Program-made: the position numbers and the translations under genes | Notes under the pieces: model-generated | What the model was told of the DNA's origin: nothing | Seen by the model: only the letters and a program-made list of their open reading frames with translations | Database searches by the model: none | From: Halosolutus amylolyticus | GTDB lineage: Archaea; Halobacteriota; Halobacteria; Halobacteriales; Natrialbaceae | NCBI RefSeq assembly: GCF_023566055.1 | Contig: NZ_JALIQP010000002.1 | Location: forward strand, 1,116,001 to 1,180,000 | Reading direction: 5' to 3' | Length of the DNA: 64,000 nt | In this document: piece by piece, positions 25,794 through 34,330 of the stretch | How positions within the stretch are numbered: position 1 is the stretch's first letter | How the letters are laid out: each line of letters starts with the position of its first letter

Positions 25794-26858
25794 CTACGGC
25801 GACCAGACTCGCTGTTCGCGATCGAGTACCGTGACGACGACGACGTGTGGGAGCGTCAGCACGGCGATCGTCACCAGATAGAGCGCGATGACGTCGGGGA
25901 CGGTTGCGGGTGTTCGCGGGACGGCGAGCCCGATACCGACGAGCACGAGCAACCCGCCCGCGGTCAGTGGCGCCGCATCGCGGGCGAAGCGACGAGAGGC
26001 GGCGCCGATCGCCCCCCGATCGAGCGCCGTAGCGGCGACGGGGTCGACGAGCATCGTTCGAAGGATGTGCCGCAGTGAGTGCCAGAAACAGAAGTAGAGG
26101 CCGATCGCGAGGATCGGCGGCACGATCGCGAAGTACGCGACGAGGCCGAGGGTCTCGGTCAGGTCGACCAGCCACGGCCCGCGGCCGTCCGGTCCCGACC
26201 GGACGAAGCCGAGGAGCAACGCGAGCGCGACCAGCGCACCGAAGCCGATCGCGACGGCCGCCCGCGCCGGCGGGGAGAAGACCGGTTCGAGCGCGGCCGC
26301 CGCATCCGGATCGAACAGTCCGACGAGCGTCTCGGCGACGAAGGCGTACTGGGCCGGGAACGCGATCAGCGGGACGAGCATCGGAAGTCCGCCCCGGACG
26401 ACGAGGGCGAGCAGTCGGCTGGCCCGCGTCCCGAGATGGTCGACGCGGACGAGCGCGAGCAGAGCGTAGGCGTCGCCCTGGCCCCAGTGGACGAGCGTGA
26501 CGAGGATGAACAGGACGAAGGCGGCGACGGGGGCGAGAAACCAGACGACGGCGTAGGCGGTGCCGACCAGCAGGTAGAGAAGGCCGACGAACGCGAGCGA
26601 ACGGAGGGTGACGGGGTCACCTCGAGCCCGCGGCAACACGAGGTGGTCGACGGCCCCGTGAGGAAGCCCGAGGACGACGACGCTGAGCGCCAGCGGAACG
26701 TACTGGTAGGCAAGCGGCGGCGAGCCGGCGAGAGCCGTGATCGAGATGGCGACGACGACCGAAAGCAGACCGAAGCCGAGGCTCAGGCGAGCCGCCCGTC
26801 GGCGGCCGGCGGCACCCGCTCGCAGACCACCGCTGTGAGGGACCGTATCACCGCTCAT
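25794..26858 (-). CDS. blh: Beta-carotene 15,15'-dioxygenase, Brp/Blh family
   Basis: 354 aa polytopic membrane protein. LPHGAVDHLVLPRA, LVHWGQGDAYALLALV and FCFWHSLRHILRTML carry the conserved histidines that bind the catalytic iron in Blh-type enzymes. It splits beta-carotene into two molecules of retinal, the chromophore of the two rhodopsins encoded just upstream. The 5' end overlaps the lycopene cyclase gene by 11 nt, so the two form one operon. The family call is firm. Confidence 0.93.
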   Translation of the reverse strand: MSGDTVPHSGGLRAGAAGRRRAARLSLGFGLLSVVVAISITALAGSPPLAYQYVPLALSVVVLGLPHGAVDHLVLPRARGDPVTLRSLAFVGLLYLLVGTAYAVVWFLAPVAAFVLFILVTLVHWGQGDAYALLALVRVDHLGTRASRLLALVVRGGLPMLVPLIAFPAQYAFVAETLVGLFDPDAAAALEPVFSPPARAAVAIGFGALVALALLLGFVRSGPDGRGPWLVDLTETLGLVAYFAIVPPILAIGLYFCFWHSLRHILRTMLVDPVAATALDRGAIGAASRRFARDAAPLTAGGLLVLVGIGLAVPRTPATVPDVIALYLVTIAVLTLPHVVVVTVLDREQRVWSP

Positions 26859-27630
26859 CGGAAGACGCGGCCAGTCGGTTCGTCACCCCGTCGAGGGACG
26901 GGAGTTCGTGCATCCGATCGAGCAGCCACACGTACATGACGAGTCCCTGAACGATGAACGCGTTGGTCACGAGAAAGAACAGCGCCTCCTCGATCGGAAG
27001 TCCCAGCGGCGCGTACCCGATCGTGTGCGCGTCGGAGATGACCCAGACGCCGAGTCCGATCGCGATGCGATCGACGATCCAGAGGTAGATCGTCGGGATG
27101 GCGATGGCGACCGCTAGCGGACGGCGGACGGTCCAGAGGTACGTGAGGCCGAACCCCCACTGGACGGCGAGGATCGGACCGGCCCAGAGCATCAGCCACC
27201 CGAGGTAGTACGTCGAGGTGTCACCGGTCAACAGCCAACCGACGCCGGCGATCGAGAGGCCGCCCGCGATGCCGACCAGCCGATGTGCGAGGGGGATCGC
27301 CAGCGACCGATCGGCGGTCGCCGGCACCTGAAACAGCCAGAACGCGGTCAGTATCGGCTGGAGGACGAAGAAGAGGTACTCCTCGATCGGCGTGTGCCAG
27401 ACGGTCGCGACGACGGCACCGTCGCCGTACCACCAGACGCCCTCGGGGATCAGGAGATTCGTCAACGGCGTCGTGTAGACGACGGCGAGACCAATCATGA
27501 TTCCGAGTCCGGAGAGCGGTCGAGCGCCCCACCAGGCACGGTCGCGACGGCGCGCGAGCCAGCCCAGAACCAGAAGCGGCGGAAGGACGAACACCAGGTG
27601 AACACCGAAGTACGTGAGTGAAACGGTCAT
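26848..27630 (-). CDS. crtY: Lycopene beta-cyclase, fused CrtYcd type
   Basis: 260 aa, about seven membrane helices in two repeats. The two halves each carry the family motif: TPIEEYLFFVLQPIL and LPIEEALFFLVTNAFIVQG, as in the heterodimeric CarR/CrtYcd cyclases fused in haloarchaea. It converts lycopene to beta-carotene, the substrate of Blh encoded immediately downstream with an 11-nt overlap. A Bat-like box at 27715-27728 lies 85 bp upstream of its ATG. Confidence 0.92.
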   Translation of the reverse strand: MTVSLTYFGVHLVFVLPPLLVLGWLARRRDRAWWGARPLSGLGIMIGLAVVYTTPLTNLLIPEGVWWYGDGAVVATVWHTPIEEYLFFVLQPILTAFWLFQVPATADRSLAIPLAHRLVGIAGGLSIAGVGWLLTGDTSTYYLGWLMLWAGPILAVQWGFGLTYLWTVRRPLAVAIAIPTIYLWIVDRIAIGLGVWVISDAHTIGYAPLGLPIEEALFFLVTNAFIVQGLVMYVWLLDRMHELPSLDGVTNRLAASSDER

Positions 27631-27714
27631 GAGCGTGTCGGCGTGTGACGCCGGTTCTCCGCAGGAGCGGACCTCCGTGATCTGACTAGAGCCCGCACCG
27701 GCAAAACCCCGAAT

Positions 27715-27728
27715 CCGAACTGGTTAGG
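27715..27728 (-). promoter_or_regulatory. Bat-like upstream activating box for crtY-blh
   Basis: On the minus strand the sequence is CCTAACCAGTTCGG. The UAS reported for the Halobacterium bop regulon, recalled as ACCCNACTAGTTNGG, is nearly palindromic, with core form CCNAACTAGTTNGG; this site differs from that core at one position. It lies upstream of crtY, in the gap after the halorhodopsin gene. Binding by Bat, the light/oxygen regulator, is inference, and no bat gene is in the window. Confidence 0.5.
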
Positions 27729-27796
27729 CCTGATCGGGGCGCGAGGCGACGCGTCGGTGCCGACGCGAGCGCCGGGCCGAAGCGGTCCCGGTTCGG

Positions 27797-28672
27797 TCAG
27801 TCGTCCGATGGCTCGACCCGGGGAAGGGAGGCACTGTAGTCCGCGCCGCCGGTGATCGACTCCGGTTCGTCGATGACGTAGAACATGGCGAGGAACGTCA
27901 CGATGTACTTCGTGATGATGTCGAGGACGCTGTAGCCCCACGAGGTGGTCGCGACGTCCAGGATCGCGATCCCTTCGACGCCGAGCGCCCAGAGGATCGG
28001 GTAACCGAACCAGCCGACGACGGTGAGGAGTTTGAGCGTCCGGAACAGGTCCGTCGTTCCCGTCCGCTCGGCTTCGGCAGTCCAGTCGACGAGGATGACG
28101 TACACGATCACCAGGAAGAAGGTCGACGACAGCACGAACCACCACCAGCGAAGCACCAGCGAAGACGTCGTCAGGGCGGCCGCCAGGCCGGTGACGCACA
28201 TCGCGATCGTAAACGCACAGGTCGTGAGGATCTTCGTCCAGTTCGACCCGGCGATCATCCCGAGTACGATCAGAATGAACGGCGTGGAGAAGGTCCACGT
28301 GAGGTACCGGCCCCACATCACCAGGACGCCGTCCTGGCCGGCCGTCGTCGCACCCGCCGCCGGGTGGCCCGCCGGCATCTCGACGACGCCCAGCGTCAGC
28401 CCCGACGTGAGCCCGGTGTAACTCGAGATCGAGACGACCGAGATCAGCATCAGCGCGGTCGCGATCGCCTTCGGTCGCGGATCGGAGAGGTTTCGTCCGA
28501 GATAGGCGATCCCGAGGATCGTGAGTCCGGCGAGGGCGATGTTGACGACGAACGACAGCGCGAGCAGGGTGTTGTCGCCTCCGAAGACGTACTCGAACAG
28601 TTCCTGATCCGTCACACCGGTTTGCAGGACGGCGCTGCAGGCGCGAAAACCGAGGTCGATCGGTGGCTGCAT
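27797..28672 (-). CDS. hop: Halorhodopsin, light-driven chloride pump
   Basis: 291 aa, seven helices. The helix B-C loop GLTSGLTLGVVEMPAGH and helix C RYLTWTFSTPFIL are halorhodopsin-specific: Thr125 and Ser129 replace the Asp85 and Thr89 of bacteriorhodopsin. At the position of Asp96 there is Val136, where characterised halorhodopsins have Ala. Helix G carries the retinal lysine in LDIITKY. Residues ALTTSS and TLKLLTVVGWFGYP match the Natronomonas pump closely. The ATG at 28670-28672 lies about 30 nt after TATA-like CGTTTATG. Confidence 0.95.
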   Translation of the reverse strand: MQPPIDLGFRACSAVLQTGVTDQELFEYVFGGDNTLLALSFVVNIALAGLTILGIAYLGRNLSDPRPKAIATALMLISVVSISSYTGLTSGLTLGVVEMPAGHPAAGATTAGQDGVLVMWGRYLTWTFSTPFILIVLGMIAGSNWTKILTTCAFTIAMCVTGLAAALTTSSLVLRWWWFVLSSTFFLVIVYVILVDWTAEAERTGTTDLFRTLKLLTVVGWFGYPILWALGVEGIAILDVATTSWGYSVLDIITKYIVTFLAMFYVIDEPESITGGADYSASLPRVEPSDD

Positions 28673-28700
28673 GGACGGGGATCTCTTCACTTTCGCGACA

Positions 28701-28708
28701 CATAAACG
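28701..28708 (-). promoter_or_regulatory. TATA box of halorhodopsin gene
   Basis: Minus-strand CGTTTATG centred about 32 nt before the chosen ATG, giving a near-leaderless message. It supports the start at 28672 over a longer, poorly conserved N-terminal extension. Confidence 0.5.
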
Positions 28709-28876
28709 AGTGTCCGTGGTGATCCGGATACTCACGAACGGTGACCGAAACGGCGTCCGGTGCGGACTGTTGCGCCGGTCGCGGGCGCTACCCGTCGGTC
28801 ACTCGCGTTCGACTCGCCGGACGAAATCGATCGCGGGTCGGCTCGGAACCGAGCGGCGCGACCCGGTCGTTCCGTA

Positions 28877-29602
28877 TCAGGCCGGCGCAGCCGTCGGTGT
28901 GACGGCCCGCTCCAGGACGGAGCGGCTCCGGAGCAGGACCACCCCGAAGCCGACCTTCGCCGAGAGGTCGAGCACCATGAACGCGGCCGTCTCCCAGTAC
29001 AGCGGGAGGATGCCGAACGTCCCTTCGGTGCCGAGGATCCAGACCACTGGGTACAGCAGCCACAGCACGATGACCAGGTTGCGAAGGGTACCGAACAGCG
29101 ACGCGACCTCCGGAGACTGGTCGCGCGCGTTCTTCGAGAGGGTCCCGACGAGGACGTACAGCAGGGCGAGCAGGGCGCCGGTGCTGATAGCCCACCACGC
29201 GATCCGGGTACCGGGGGTCGCCGAGAACGTCGCGATCGCGCCGGTCCCGATCATGAAGACGTCGAGGCCGATCAGCGTCGCGATCGTGTTGCGGTTCGCA
29301 CCGGCGAGCAGCGCCAGGTCGAGCAACAGCAGCGGCGTCGTGAAGAGCCAGTCGGCGTACCGCGCCCAGTAGATCGTGAGCGCCTCGTCGCCGACCATGA
29401 CTTCGGTGACGCCAAAGCCCGTCGCCATCGCGAAGTACATCGCCGCGGCGATCGTCGTGATGAAGATCGTGATGATGTAGAACTCCTGCATCTTCGGGTC
29501 GCGAACGCCGCGCCCACGACCGAGGAAGTACAGGGTTCCGAGGGTCATTCCGATCGTCCCGATCCACAGCCACAGGGATTCTGGACCGACTGTTGCGGTC
29601 AT
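28877..29602 (-). CDS. bop: Bacteriorhodopsin-type proton pump
   Basis: 241 aa, seven helices. Helix [20 protein letters not shown] has Arg81, proton acceptor Asp84, Thr88 and donor Asp95, the full proton-pump set. The retinal-binding lysine is Lys216 in [37 protein letters not shown] matches helix B. Light drives proton export that feeds ATP synthesis. Lies just upstream of halorhodopsin on the same strand with a 204-bp gap, so each probably has its own promoter. Start ATG 29600-29602. Confidence 0.96.
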   Translation of the reverse strand: MTATVGPESLWLWIGTIGMTLGTLYFLGRGRGVRDPKMQEFYIITIFITTIAAAMYFAMATGFGVTEVMVGDEALTIYWARYADWLFTTPLLLLDLALLAGANRNTIATLIGLDVFMIGTGAIATFSATPGTRIAWWAISTGALLALLYVLVGTLSKNARDQSPEVASLFGTLRNLVIVLWLLYPVVWILGTEGTFGILPLYWETAAFMVLDLSAKVGFGVVLLRSRSVLERAVTPTAAPA

Positions 29603-29623
29603 ACCCGATCGTAGCGGCCCGCA

Positions 29624-29645
29624 AAATATACCGATAAAGCCTAAC
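29624..29645 (-). promoter_or_regulatory. bacteriorhodopsin promoter region
   Basis: Minus strand reads GTTAGG (29645-29640) followed by CTTTATCGG and TATATTTT. The TATA-like parts lie about 25-33 nt before the ATG. GTTAGG equals the right half of the Bat-type box seen before crtY, but the left half is not conserved. The half-site is therefore weak evidence of shared control. Confidence 0.45.
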
Positions 29646-29768
29646 GGAGATAACACCCAGACGGCCGTGTATGTCCGGAATTCTGACGCTGAGCCCGAAA
29701 CCGGAGTGTATATTTCCACGCCGCGTGTTCGGCCACCTGAACCGACGGCCGATCACGCTCTCGAACCG

Positions 29769-30377
29769 ATGAACTCGACTGACCCGGACGATCCGATCGC
29801 GGACGCGCTCCTCGGCGAGTCGACGTACGAACGACTTCGAGTGGAGCGGTACGCGCTGATCAAGCGCCGGATTCCCCAGAAACTCGTCTACCAGAGCGTC
29901 CTGCTCCTCTCACTCGCACTCGTCGTCCCGATCACGGCCACCTATCCGTCCGCGGTCCGGGCCGCCTTCCCGGGCGGCGATCCCCTGTGGGCGTCGCCGC
30001 TCGTCCTCTGGGTCGGCGTGTACGCCGGCGGAATCGAGCTCGGAACTGCGGCGTGTCTCGTCGCGGTAGCGATCGTGCGTCGGAGGCGTGAACCGCAGTT
30101 ATCCGAGGCAGAGGCACACACGTTACTGAACGTCGAGGACGTCGCGTCGATGTTCGGACTGGCGACCGGCGGGTTCGCCATCGTGCTCACGGTCGGATTC
30201 TTCTTGCTCGGCCACACGGGAGGCGAGACGTTTCAGGCGGTTATCGACTCCGCTCCGCGAAATCCGTACGGACAGGCTGGCGTCTCGGTCCCCGTGATCG
30301 CAGTCGGCACGGCAGCGGCGGTCAGTTCCGGCGTCGTCTACCTGTTCAGCCGGTATCTCGCGCCGGAGACGGCCTGA
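29769..30377 (+). CDS. Four-TM membrane protein divergent from bacteriorhodopsin
   Basis: 202 aa, unrecognised. A soluble N-terminal 45 residues (MNSTDPDDPIADALLGESTYERLRVERY) precede four membrane segments at about 48-68, 78-100, 130-150 and 175-195. Between them lies RRRREPQLSEAEAHTLLNVEDVASMFGL. The gene shares its 166-bp upstream region with the bop gene in opposite orientation, so co-regulation with the retinal island is possible. ATG 29769 is preferred; the upstream in-frame stretch covers the bop promoter and is not protein-like. Confidence 0.7.
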   Translation: MNSTDPDDPIADALLGESTYERLRVERYALIKRRIPQKLVYQSVLLLSLALVVPITATYPSAVRAAFPGGDPLWASPLVLWVGVYAGGIELGTAACLVAVAIVRRRREPQLSEAEAHTLLNVEDVASMFGLATGGFAIVLTVGFFLLGHTGGETFQAVIDSAPRNPYGQAGVSVPVIAVGTAAAVSSGVVYLFSRYLAPETA

Positions 30378-30502
30378 AAGCGCGGACCGGATCGGGCGAG
30401 GTCGGTCGAGCACCCGCCATCTCGCGACTCTGGAGTCTAGGCATCGATCGGCGATCGTTTCACCAGAACCAATACGGCCTATAGTTGTTTAAGGAGAACG
30501 CA

Positions 30503-30524
30503 CTTATACGAAACGTATGTTTCG
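30503..30524 (+). promoter_or_regulatory. nadE promoter with overlapping inverted repeat
   Basis: A TATA-like CTTATACG (30503-30510) overlaps CGAAACGTATGTTTCG (30509-30524), a perfect 6-bp inverted repeat with a 4-nt centre. It sits 33-48 nt before the nadE start. Overlap with the TATA box would let a dimeric repressor block TBP, which would fit control of NAD synthesis. The regulator is unknown. Confidence 0.5.
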
Positions 30525-30556
30525 ATAGAGCGTGAAATGGTTGTGATAGCGGACCT

Positions 30557-31477
30557 ATGATGGCCGACGTAGTTTCGAACGATCGCCGACGTGTCGTCGC
30601 CGGAGAGCACGCCCGACCCGGGTCCTTCATCACGAGTACGGCCGGACTGGAGGGAGTTCGCCGGTCGATCCGCTCGGCCATCCGTGAGACCGTTTCGGAC
30701 GCGAACGCGACGGGTGTCGTCGTGCCGATGAGCGGGGGCATCGACTCAACGGTCACGACGGTCCTCGCCGTCGAAGCGCTCGGTAGCGATCGGGTGCTCG
30801 GACTCGGACTCCCCTGTCACAAGGCCGACGGGACCGGCGTGAGCGACGCCCGGACGATCGCCGACGGGCTCGGGATCGAGTTCGAACTGATCCAGTTACG
30901 GCCGCTGCTCGAGTCGTTCGAGGAGATAGCCGCGAGCCACCTCGAACCGGCGGCATCGGCTGACGACGGATCGCGCGATCGGCCCAACGAGCGCAACTAC
31001 GCGATCGGGAACCTCGTCGCGCGACTGCGGATGTGCTGTGCGTACTACGCGGCGAACCGTCAGTCCCGCCTGGTGCTCGGCACCGCGAACCGATCGGAGT
31101 TGTTGCTGGGCTACTTCACCAAGTACGGCGACGGCGCTGCCGACGCCTACCCGATCGGCGACCTGTACAAGACGGAGGTCCGTGCGCTCGCGAAGCGGCT
31201 CGGCGTGCCGCGACGGATCGTCAGCAAGGAACCGTCCGCCGGCTTCTGGGCCGACCAGACCGACGCGTCGGAACTCGGGGCGAGCTACGACGTCATCGAC
31301 CCCCTGTTGCGACGGCTCGTCGACGAGGGGACGTCGATCGACGAGGCCGCGGATGCGGTCGGGATCGATCGCGAAACCGCCCGCGACGTCGTGGCGCTGT
31401 CCGCCGCGACCGAACACAAGCGGGCGGTGCCGCCGACGCCTGGGATTACCAACCGAGACGACGGCTCGATCGAGTAG
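30557..31477 (+). CDS. nadE: NAD+ synthetase
   Basis: 306 aa. PP-loop MSGGIDSTVTTVLAVEAL, the substrate-contact region ARLRMCCAYYAANRQSRLVLGTANRSELLLGYFTKYGDGAADAYPIGDLYKT and KEPSAGFWADQTDASELG are diagnostic of the ammonia-dependent NadE family. It adenylates nicotinic acid adenine dinucleotide and amidates it to NAD+. No glutaminase domain, so it uses ammonia. Two consecutive ATGs open the gene. An inverted repeat overlaps the promoter. Confidence 0.95.
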   Translation: MMADVVSNDRRRVVAGEHARPGSFITSTAGLEGVRRSIRSAIRETVSDANATGVVVPMSGGIDSTVTTVLAVEALGSDRVLGLGLPCHKADGTGVSDARTIADGLGIEFELIQLRPLLESFEEIAASHLEPAASADDGSRDRPNERNYAIGNLVARLRMCCAYYAANRQSRLVLGTANRSELLLGYFTKYGDGAADAYPIGDLYKTEVRALAKRLGVPRRIVSKEPSAGFWADQTDASELGASYDVIDPLLRRLVDEGTSIDEAADAVGIDRETARDVVALSAATEHKRAVPPTPGITNRDDGSIE

Positions 31478-31553
31478 GCGCTTACCATCCCGATCGCGTA
31501 CGAGCGACGGGTCCGGATCTGATCGATGCCGAGCCGAGCGACGGAGTCGGGCG

Positions 31554-31958
31554 CTACCGATCGGCTTCCGTCCGATAGACCTCCGGGTTGCGCCACCAGA
31601 ACAGCCCCCACGAGAGCAAGAACCCGGCCGCCATCCCGATGATGTCCTGTACGAAACGCCCGACTCCGAGGTCGACGATCACGACGAGAGCGATAGCCGA
31701 CCCGATCGCCGCACCGCTGACCACGAAGAGCACGTCGCCAGCGATGTGTTCCCGCGAGTTCTCCCAGTAGTGGCTGCGGTCCTCGTCGTACCAGACGCCG
31801 ACGTAGATCAGGACCGGCGACATGGCGGCGATGATCGTGATCGTCTGGTAGTCCTCCGGAAGTGAGAGCACGAACACGTTGATCAACTGGGCGACCATCG
31901 ACGCGGCGAACAGCCCGAGTAACAGCCATCCCCACTGTGGGACCGACTCCTTGTCCAT
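31554..31958 (-). CDS. Haloarchaeal membrane protein, four TM segments
   Basis: 134 aa, unrecognised. Starts MDKESVPQWGWLLLGLFAASM; hydrophobic segments at about 9-28, 38-54, 71-90 and 100-120. A polar loop carries VWYDEDRSHYWENSREHIAGD. Ends WWRNPEVYRTEADR. No catalytic motif. Lies 48 bp downstream of nothing co-oriented except the wHTH gene at 32300, which is upstream on the same strand, so the two may be transcribed together. Confidence 0.65.
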   Translation of the reverse strand: MDKESVPQWGWLLLGLFAASMVAQLINVFVLSLPEDYQTITIIAAMSPVLIYVGVWYDEDRSHYWENSREHIAGDVLFVVSGAAIGSAIALVVIVDLGVGRFVQDIIGMAAGFLLSWGLFWWRNPEVYRTEADR

Positions 31959-32006
31959 GCAGGGGGACGGTAACCGCGGGAAAATAATCCTGCCGTTTGG
32001 GCGATG

Positions 32007-32300
32007 TTATTCGGCGCAGCAGGCGTCTTTCTTCGGGGACTCCTCGACGCCGTTGCCGTCGGCCGCGACCTGTTCCTCGATCCGGTAGAGGCTCTGGCGG
32101 GCGTCCGCAAAGTAGATATCCTCGTCGACGATTCCGATCTCCTCCAGGCGCTCGAGGGCGTATCGGACCGTCCGTGCCGAGAGCATCGATTCTTGAACGA
32201 TCTGTTTCTGCGTCAGCGGCCCGTCGTACTCGAGAACCTTGAAGACCAGTTTCGCGCTCGGTGGCAAGTCTTCGATCTCCTCCCCGTCGGTCTCTGCCAT
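32007..32300 (-). CDS. Winged-helix transcription regulator
   Basis: 97 aa. LPPSAKLVFKVLEYDGPLTQKQIVQ and MLSARTVRYALERLEEIGIVDEDIYFADARQSLYRI form a compact winged helix-turn-helix of the MarR/TrmB-like kind. The C-terminal tail ESPKKDACCAE has vicinal cysteines that could sense redox or metal. ATG at 32298-32300 lies 27 nt after a TATA box (TTTTATAC on the minus strand, 32324-32331), so leaderless. It may control itself or the membrane protein downstream. Confidence 0.8.
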   Translation of the reverse strand: MAETDGEEIEDLPPSAKLVFKVLEYDGPLTQKQIVQESMLSARTVRYALERLEEIGIVDEDIYFADARQSLYRIEEQVAADGNGVEESPKKDACCAE

Positions 32301-32460
32301 ATTACGATTCGAAAGCACCCAGCAGTATAAAAGTTGAGCCTTACAGGGTGGGTGATCGGAAATAGAATTCTGCATAAATAACTTCGAAAAATGTGCTTTC
32401 AGAGCCTTGTACACCAGTCTCCGACATAGTTGACTACTCAGTCAGTCCGGGCAGGAGACG

Positions 32461-32542
32461 TGATACGGATTGCTGTGCCGAGCTACCGGCGCACCCGCAG
32501 TCGGGTCGCGGGCGTGCCGGCACTAACGGACAGTAGCCCGTA
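32461..32542 (+). repeat. Hairpin element copy B (TGA plus 79 bp)
   Basis: Begins TGATACGGATTGCTGT; inner arms CCGGCGCACCCGC (32486-32498) and GCGGGCGTGCCGG (32508-32520) flank a 9-nt loop, and the far end is ACGGACAGTAGCCCGTA. Arm offsets are identical to copy A. Here the TGA does not end a gene; the element lies about 23 bp after the stop of the acyl-CoA synthetase gene. The loop orientation is the inverse of copy A when both are read from the TGA end. Confidence 0.85.
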
Positions 32543-32565
32543 TGAATCCACCTCGGCGGAGCCGG

Positions 32566-34176
32566 TCACCCCTCGCCGATCATCCGGTCCTCGTCGGCCC
32601 ACTCCTGCTGGCGCAGTTCGTACTTCTGAGTCTTGCCGGTCGCCGTCTTCGGCAGTTCCTCGACGTACTCGATCCGGCGGACGACCTTGTAGCTCGCGAG
32701 TCGATCGCGCGTGAACGCCGTCAGTTCGTCGGCCGACACCGGCGGATCGTCGGGATCGCCGTTCGACGGCACGACGAACGCCTTCGGCGTCTCGCCCCAC
32801 TCCTCGCTCGGGGCCGGGATCACCGCCGCGTCCGCGACCGCGTCGTGGTCGAACAGCGTGTCCTCGAGTTCGATGCTCGAGATGTTCTCCCCGCCGGAGA
32901 TGATGATGTCCTTCTTGCGATCGCGCAGCGCGATCATCCCGTTCTCGTCGACGGTCGCGAGGTCGCCCATGTGGTAGTAGCCCTCGAGCCGATCGGAGAA
33001 CGCTTCCTCGGTCTCCTCGGGCTTGTTCCAGTAGCGGTCCATCACCTGGTTGCCGCGGACGACGACCTCGCCGAGGGTCTGGTCGTCCTGCGGGACGTCG
33101 TTGCCGTCCTCGTCGACGACGCGGACGTCGGTCCCGAGCACGCCCATCCCCTGGCGCTTCTTGATCTCGAAGCGGTTCTCGTCGTCGATGAGCCGTTTCG
33201 CGTCCGAGATGGTGATGAGCGGTCCGGTTTCGGTCGCCCCGTAGAGGTGCTTGAGGTACCAGCCGAACTCGTCCTCGACGGCCCGGATGGTCGCCTCCGG
33301 CGGCGCGCTCCCCGCGGTCGTCGCCCGAACCTGGTTGTCGCCGCTCATCGCGGGTTCGCCCTCGTTCTCGTAGTAGTCGATCAACTGGTTGAGCACCGCC
33401 GGTGCGGCACAGAGGAAGGAGACGTCCTCCTCGCGGATCGTCGAGACCACGTCGTCGGCGTTGACCCCGCGCGTACAGACGTGGGTCGCACCCATCCCGG
33501 TCACCGCGTAGATGTGCCCCCACCCGTTGACGTGGAACATCGGCAGCGTCCACAGGTAGACGTCGTCGTCGGTGATCTCGTGGTAGATCGACATCAGGTA
33601 GGCGTGGAGCGTCTCCGTCCGGTGGGTGCGACAGACCCCCTTCGGATCGCCCGTCGTCCCCGAGGTGTAGTTGATCGTGATGATCTCGTCCTCGGCCATC
33701 TCGGGCCGATCGAATTCGGTCCCAGCGTCCGCGAGCACGTCGTCGAACGCCTCCCACTCGCCGTCCACGGCGTCGGCGTCGTTCGTGACGAACGTCTCCG
33801 TCGGTGCGTCGTCGCGGATCGCCTCGATCTTCTCGGCGTACTCGTAATCGGCGTAGATCGCGTCCACGCCGGCGTCCGCGAGGATGTACTCGTAGTCGTC
33901 GGGCGTGAGCCGGTAGTTCAGCGGCGTGAAGATCGCTCCGATCTGCATCGCGCCGTAGGCCGCCTCGAGGTGGTAGTGCGTGTTCGGATCGAGCACCGCG
34001 ACCCGATCACCCTTCTCGATCCCGCGCTCCTGGAGAGCCGCGGCGAACCGATCAGCTCGTTCGGCGAACTCGGCGTAGGTGAACCGGTCGCCGCCGGCGC
34101 CGACGATCGCGGTCTCGTCGGCGTAGTGGGTCCGTGCCTGGTCGAGGAAGTCGGTAACTACGAGTGGCGTTTCCAT
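32566..34176 (-). CDS. AMP-forming acyl-CoA synthetase
   Basis: 536 aa ANL-superfamily ligase. P-loop INYTSGTTGDPKGVCRTH, LPMFHVNGWGHIY, the GATETGP motif (LYGATETGPLIT), YHMGDLATVDENGMI and the C-terminal hinge and catalytic lysine region TATGKTQKYELRQQEW are all present. It activates a carboxylic acid with ATP and CoA; closeness to AlkK-type medium-chain ligases is likely but the chain length is not defined by sequence. Single-gene unit with hairpin element B beyond its stop. Confidence 0.92.
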   Translation of the reverse strand: METPLVVTDFLDQARTHYADETAIVGAGGDRFTYAEFAERADRFAAALQERGIEKGDRVAVLDPNTHYHLEAAYGAMQIGAIFTPLNYRLTPDDYEYILADAGVDAIYADYEYAEKIEAIRDDAPTETFVTNDADAVDGEWEAFDDVLADAGTEFDRPEMAEDEIITINYTSGTTGDPKGVCRTHRTETLHAYLMSIYHEITDDDVYLWTLPMFHVNGWGHIYAVTGMGATHVCTRGVNADDVVSTIREEDVSFLCAAPAVLNQLIDYYENEGEPAMSGDNQVRATTAGSAPPEATIRAVEDEFGWYLKHLYGATETGPLITISDAKRLIDDENRFEIKKRQGMGVLGTDVRVVDEDGNDVPQDDQTLGEVVVRGNQVMDRYWNKPEETEEAFSDRLEGYYHMGDLATVDENGMIALRDRKKDIIISGGENISSIELEDTLFDHDAVADAAVIPAPSEEWGETPKAFVVPSNGDPDDPPVSADELTAFTRDRLASYKVVRRIEYVEELPKTATGKTQKYELRQQEWADEDRMIGEG

Positions 34177-34330
34177 ACGAATCCTTCAGAAACTACAATG
34201 ATACACATTTCGGTTTCTCGCTCTCGTCACGCGGTTTCGGATTCAGCACCGGCTGCCAGGATCGATCGTGCGGAATCGAGGCAAGAAGGACCCGCTAGCG
34301 AAGAGCCTGGGAAGAACCGTAGCGAAGGAA

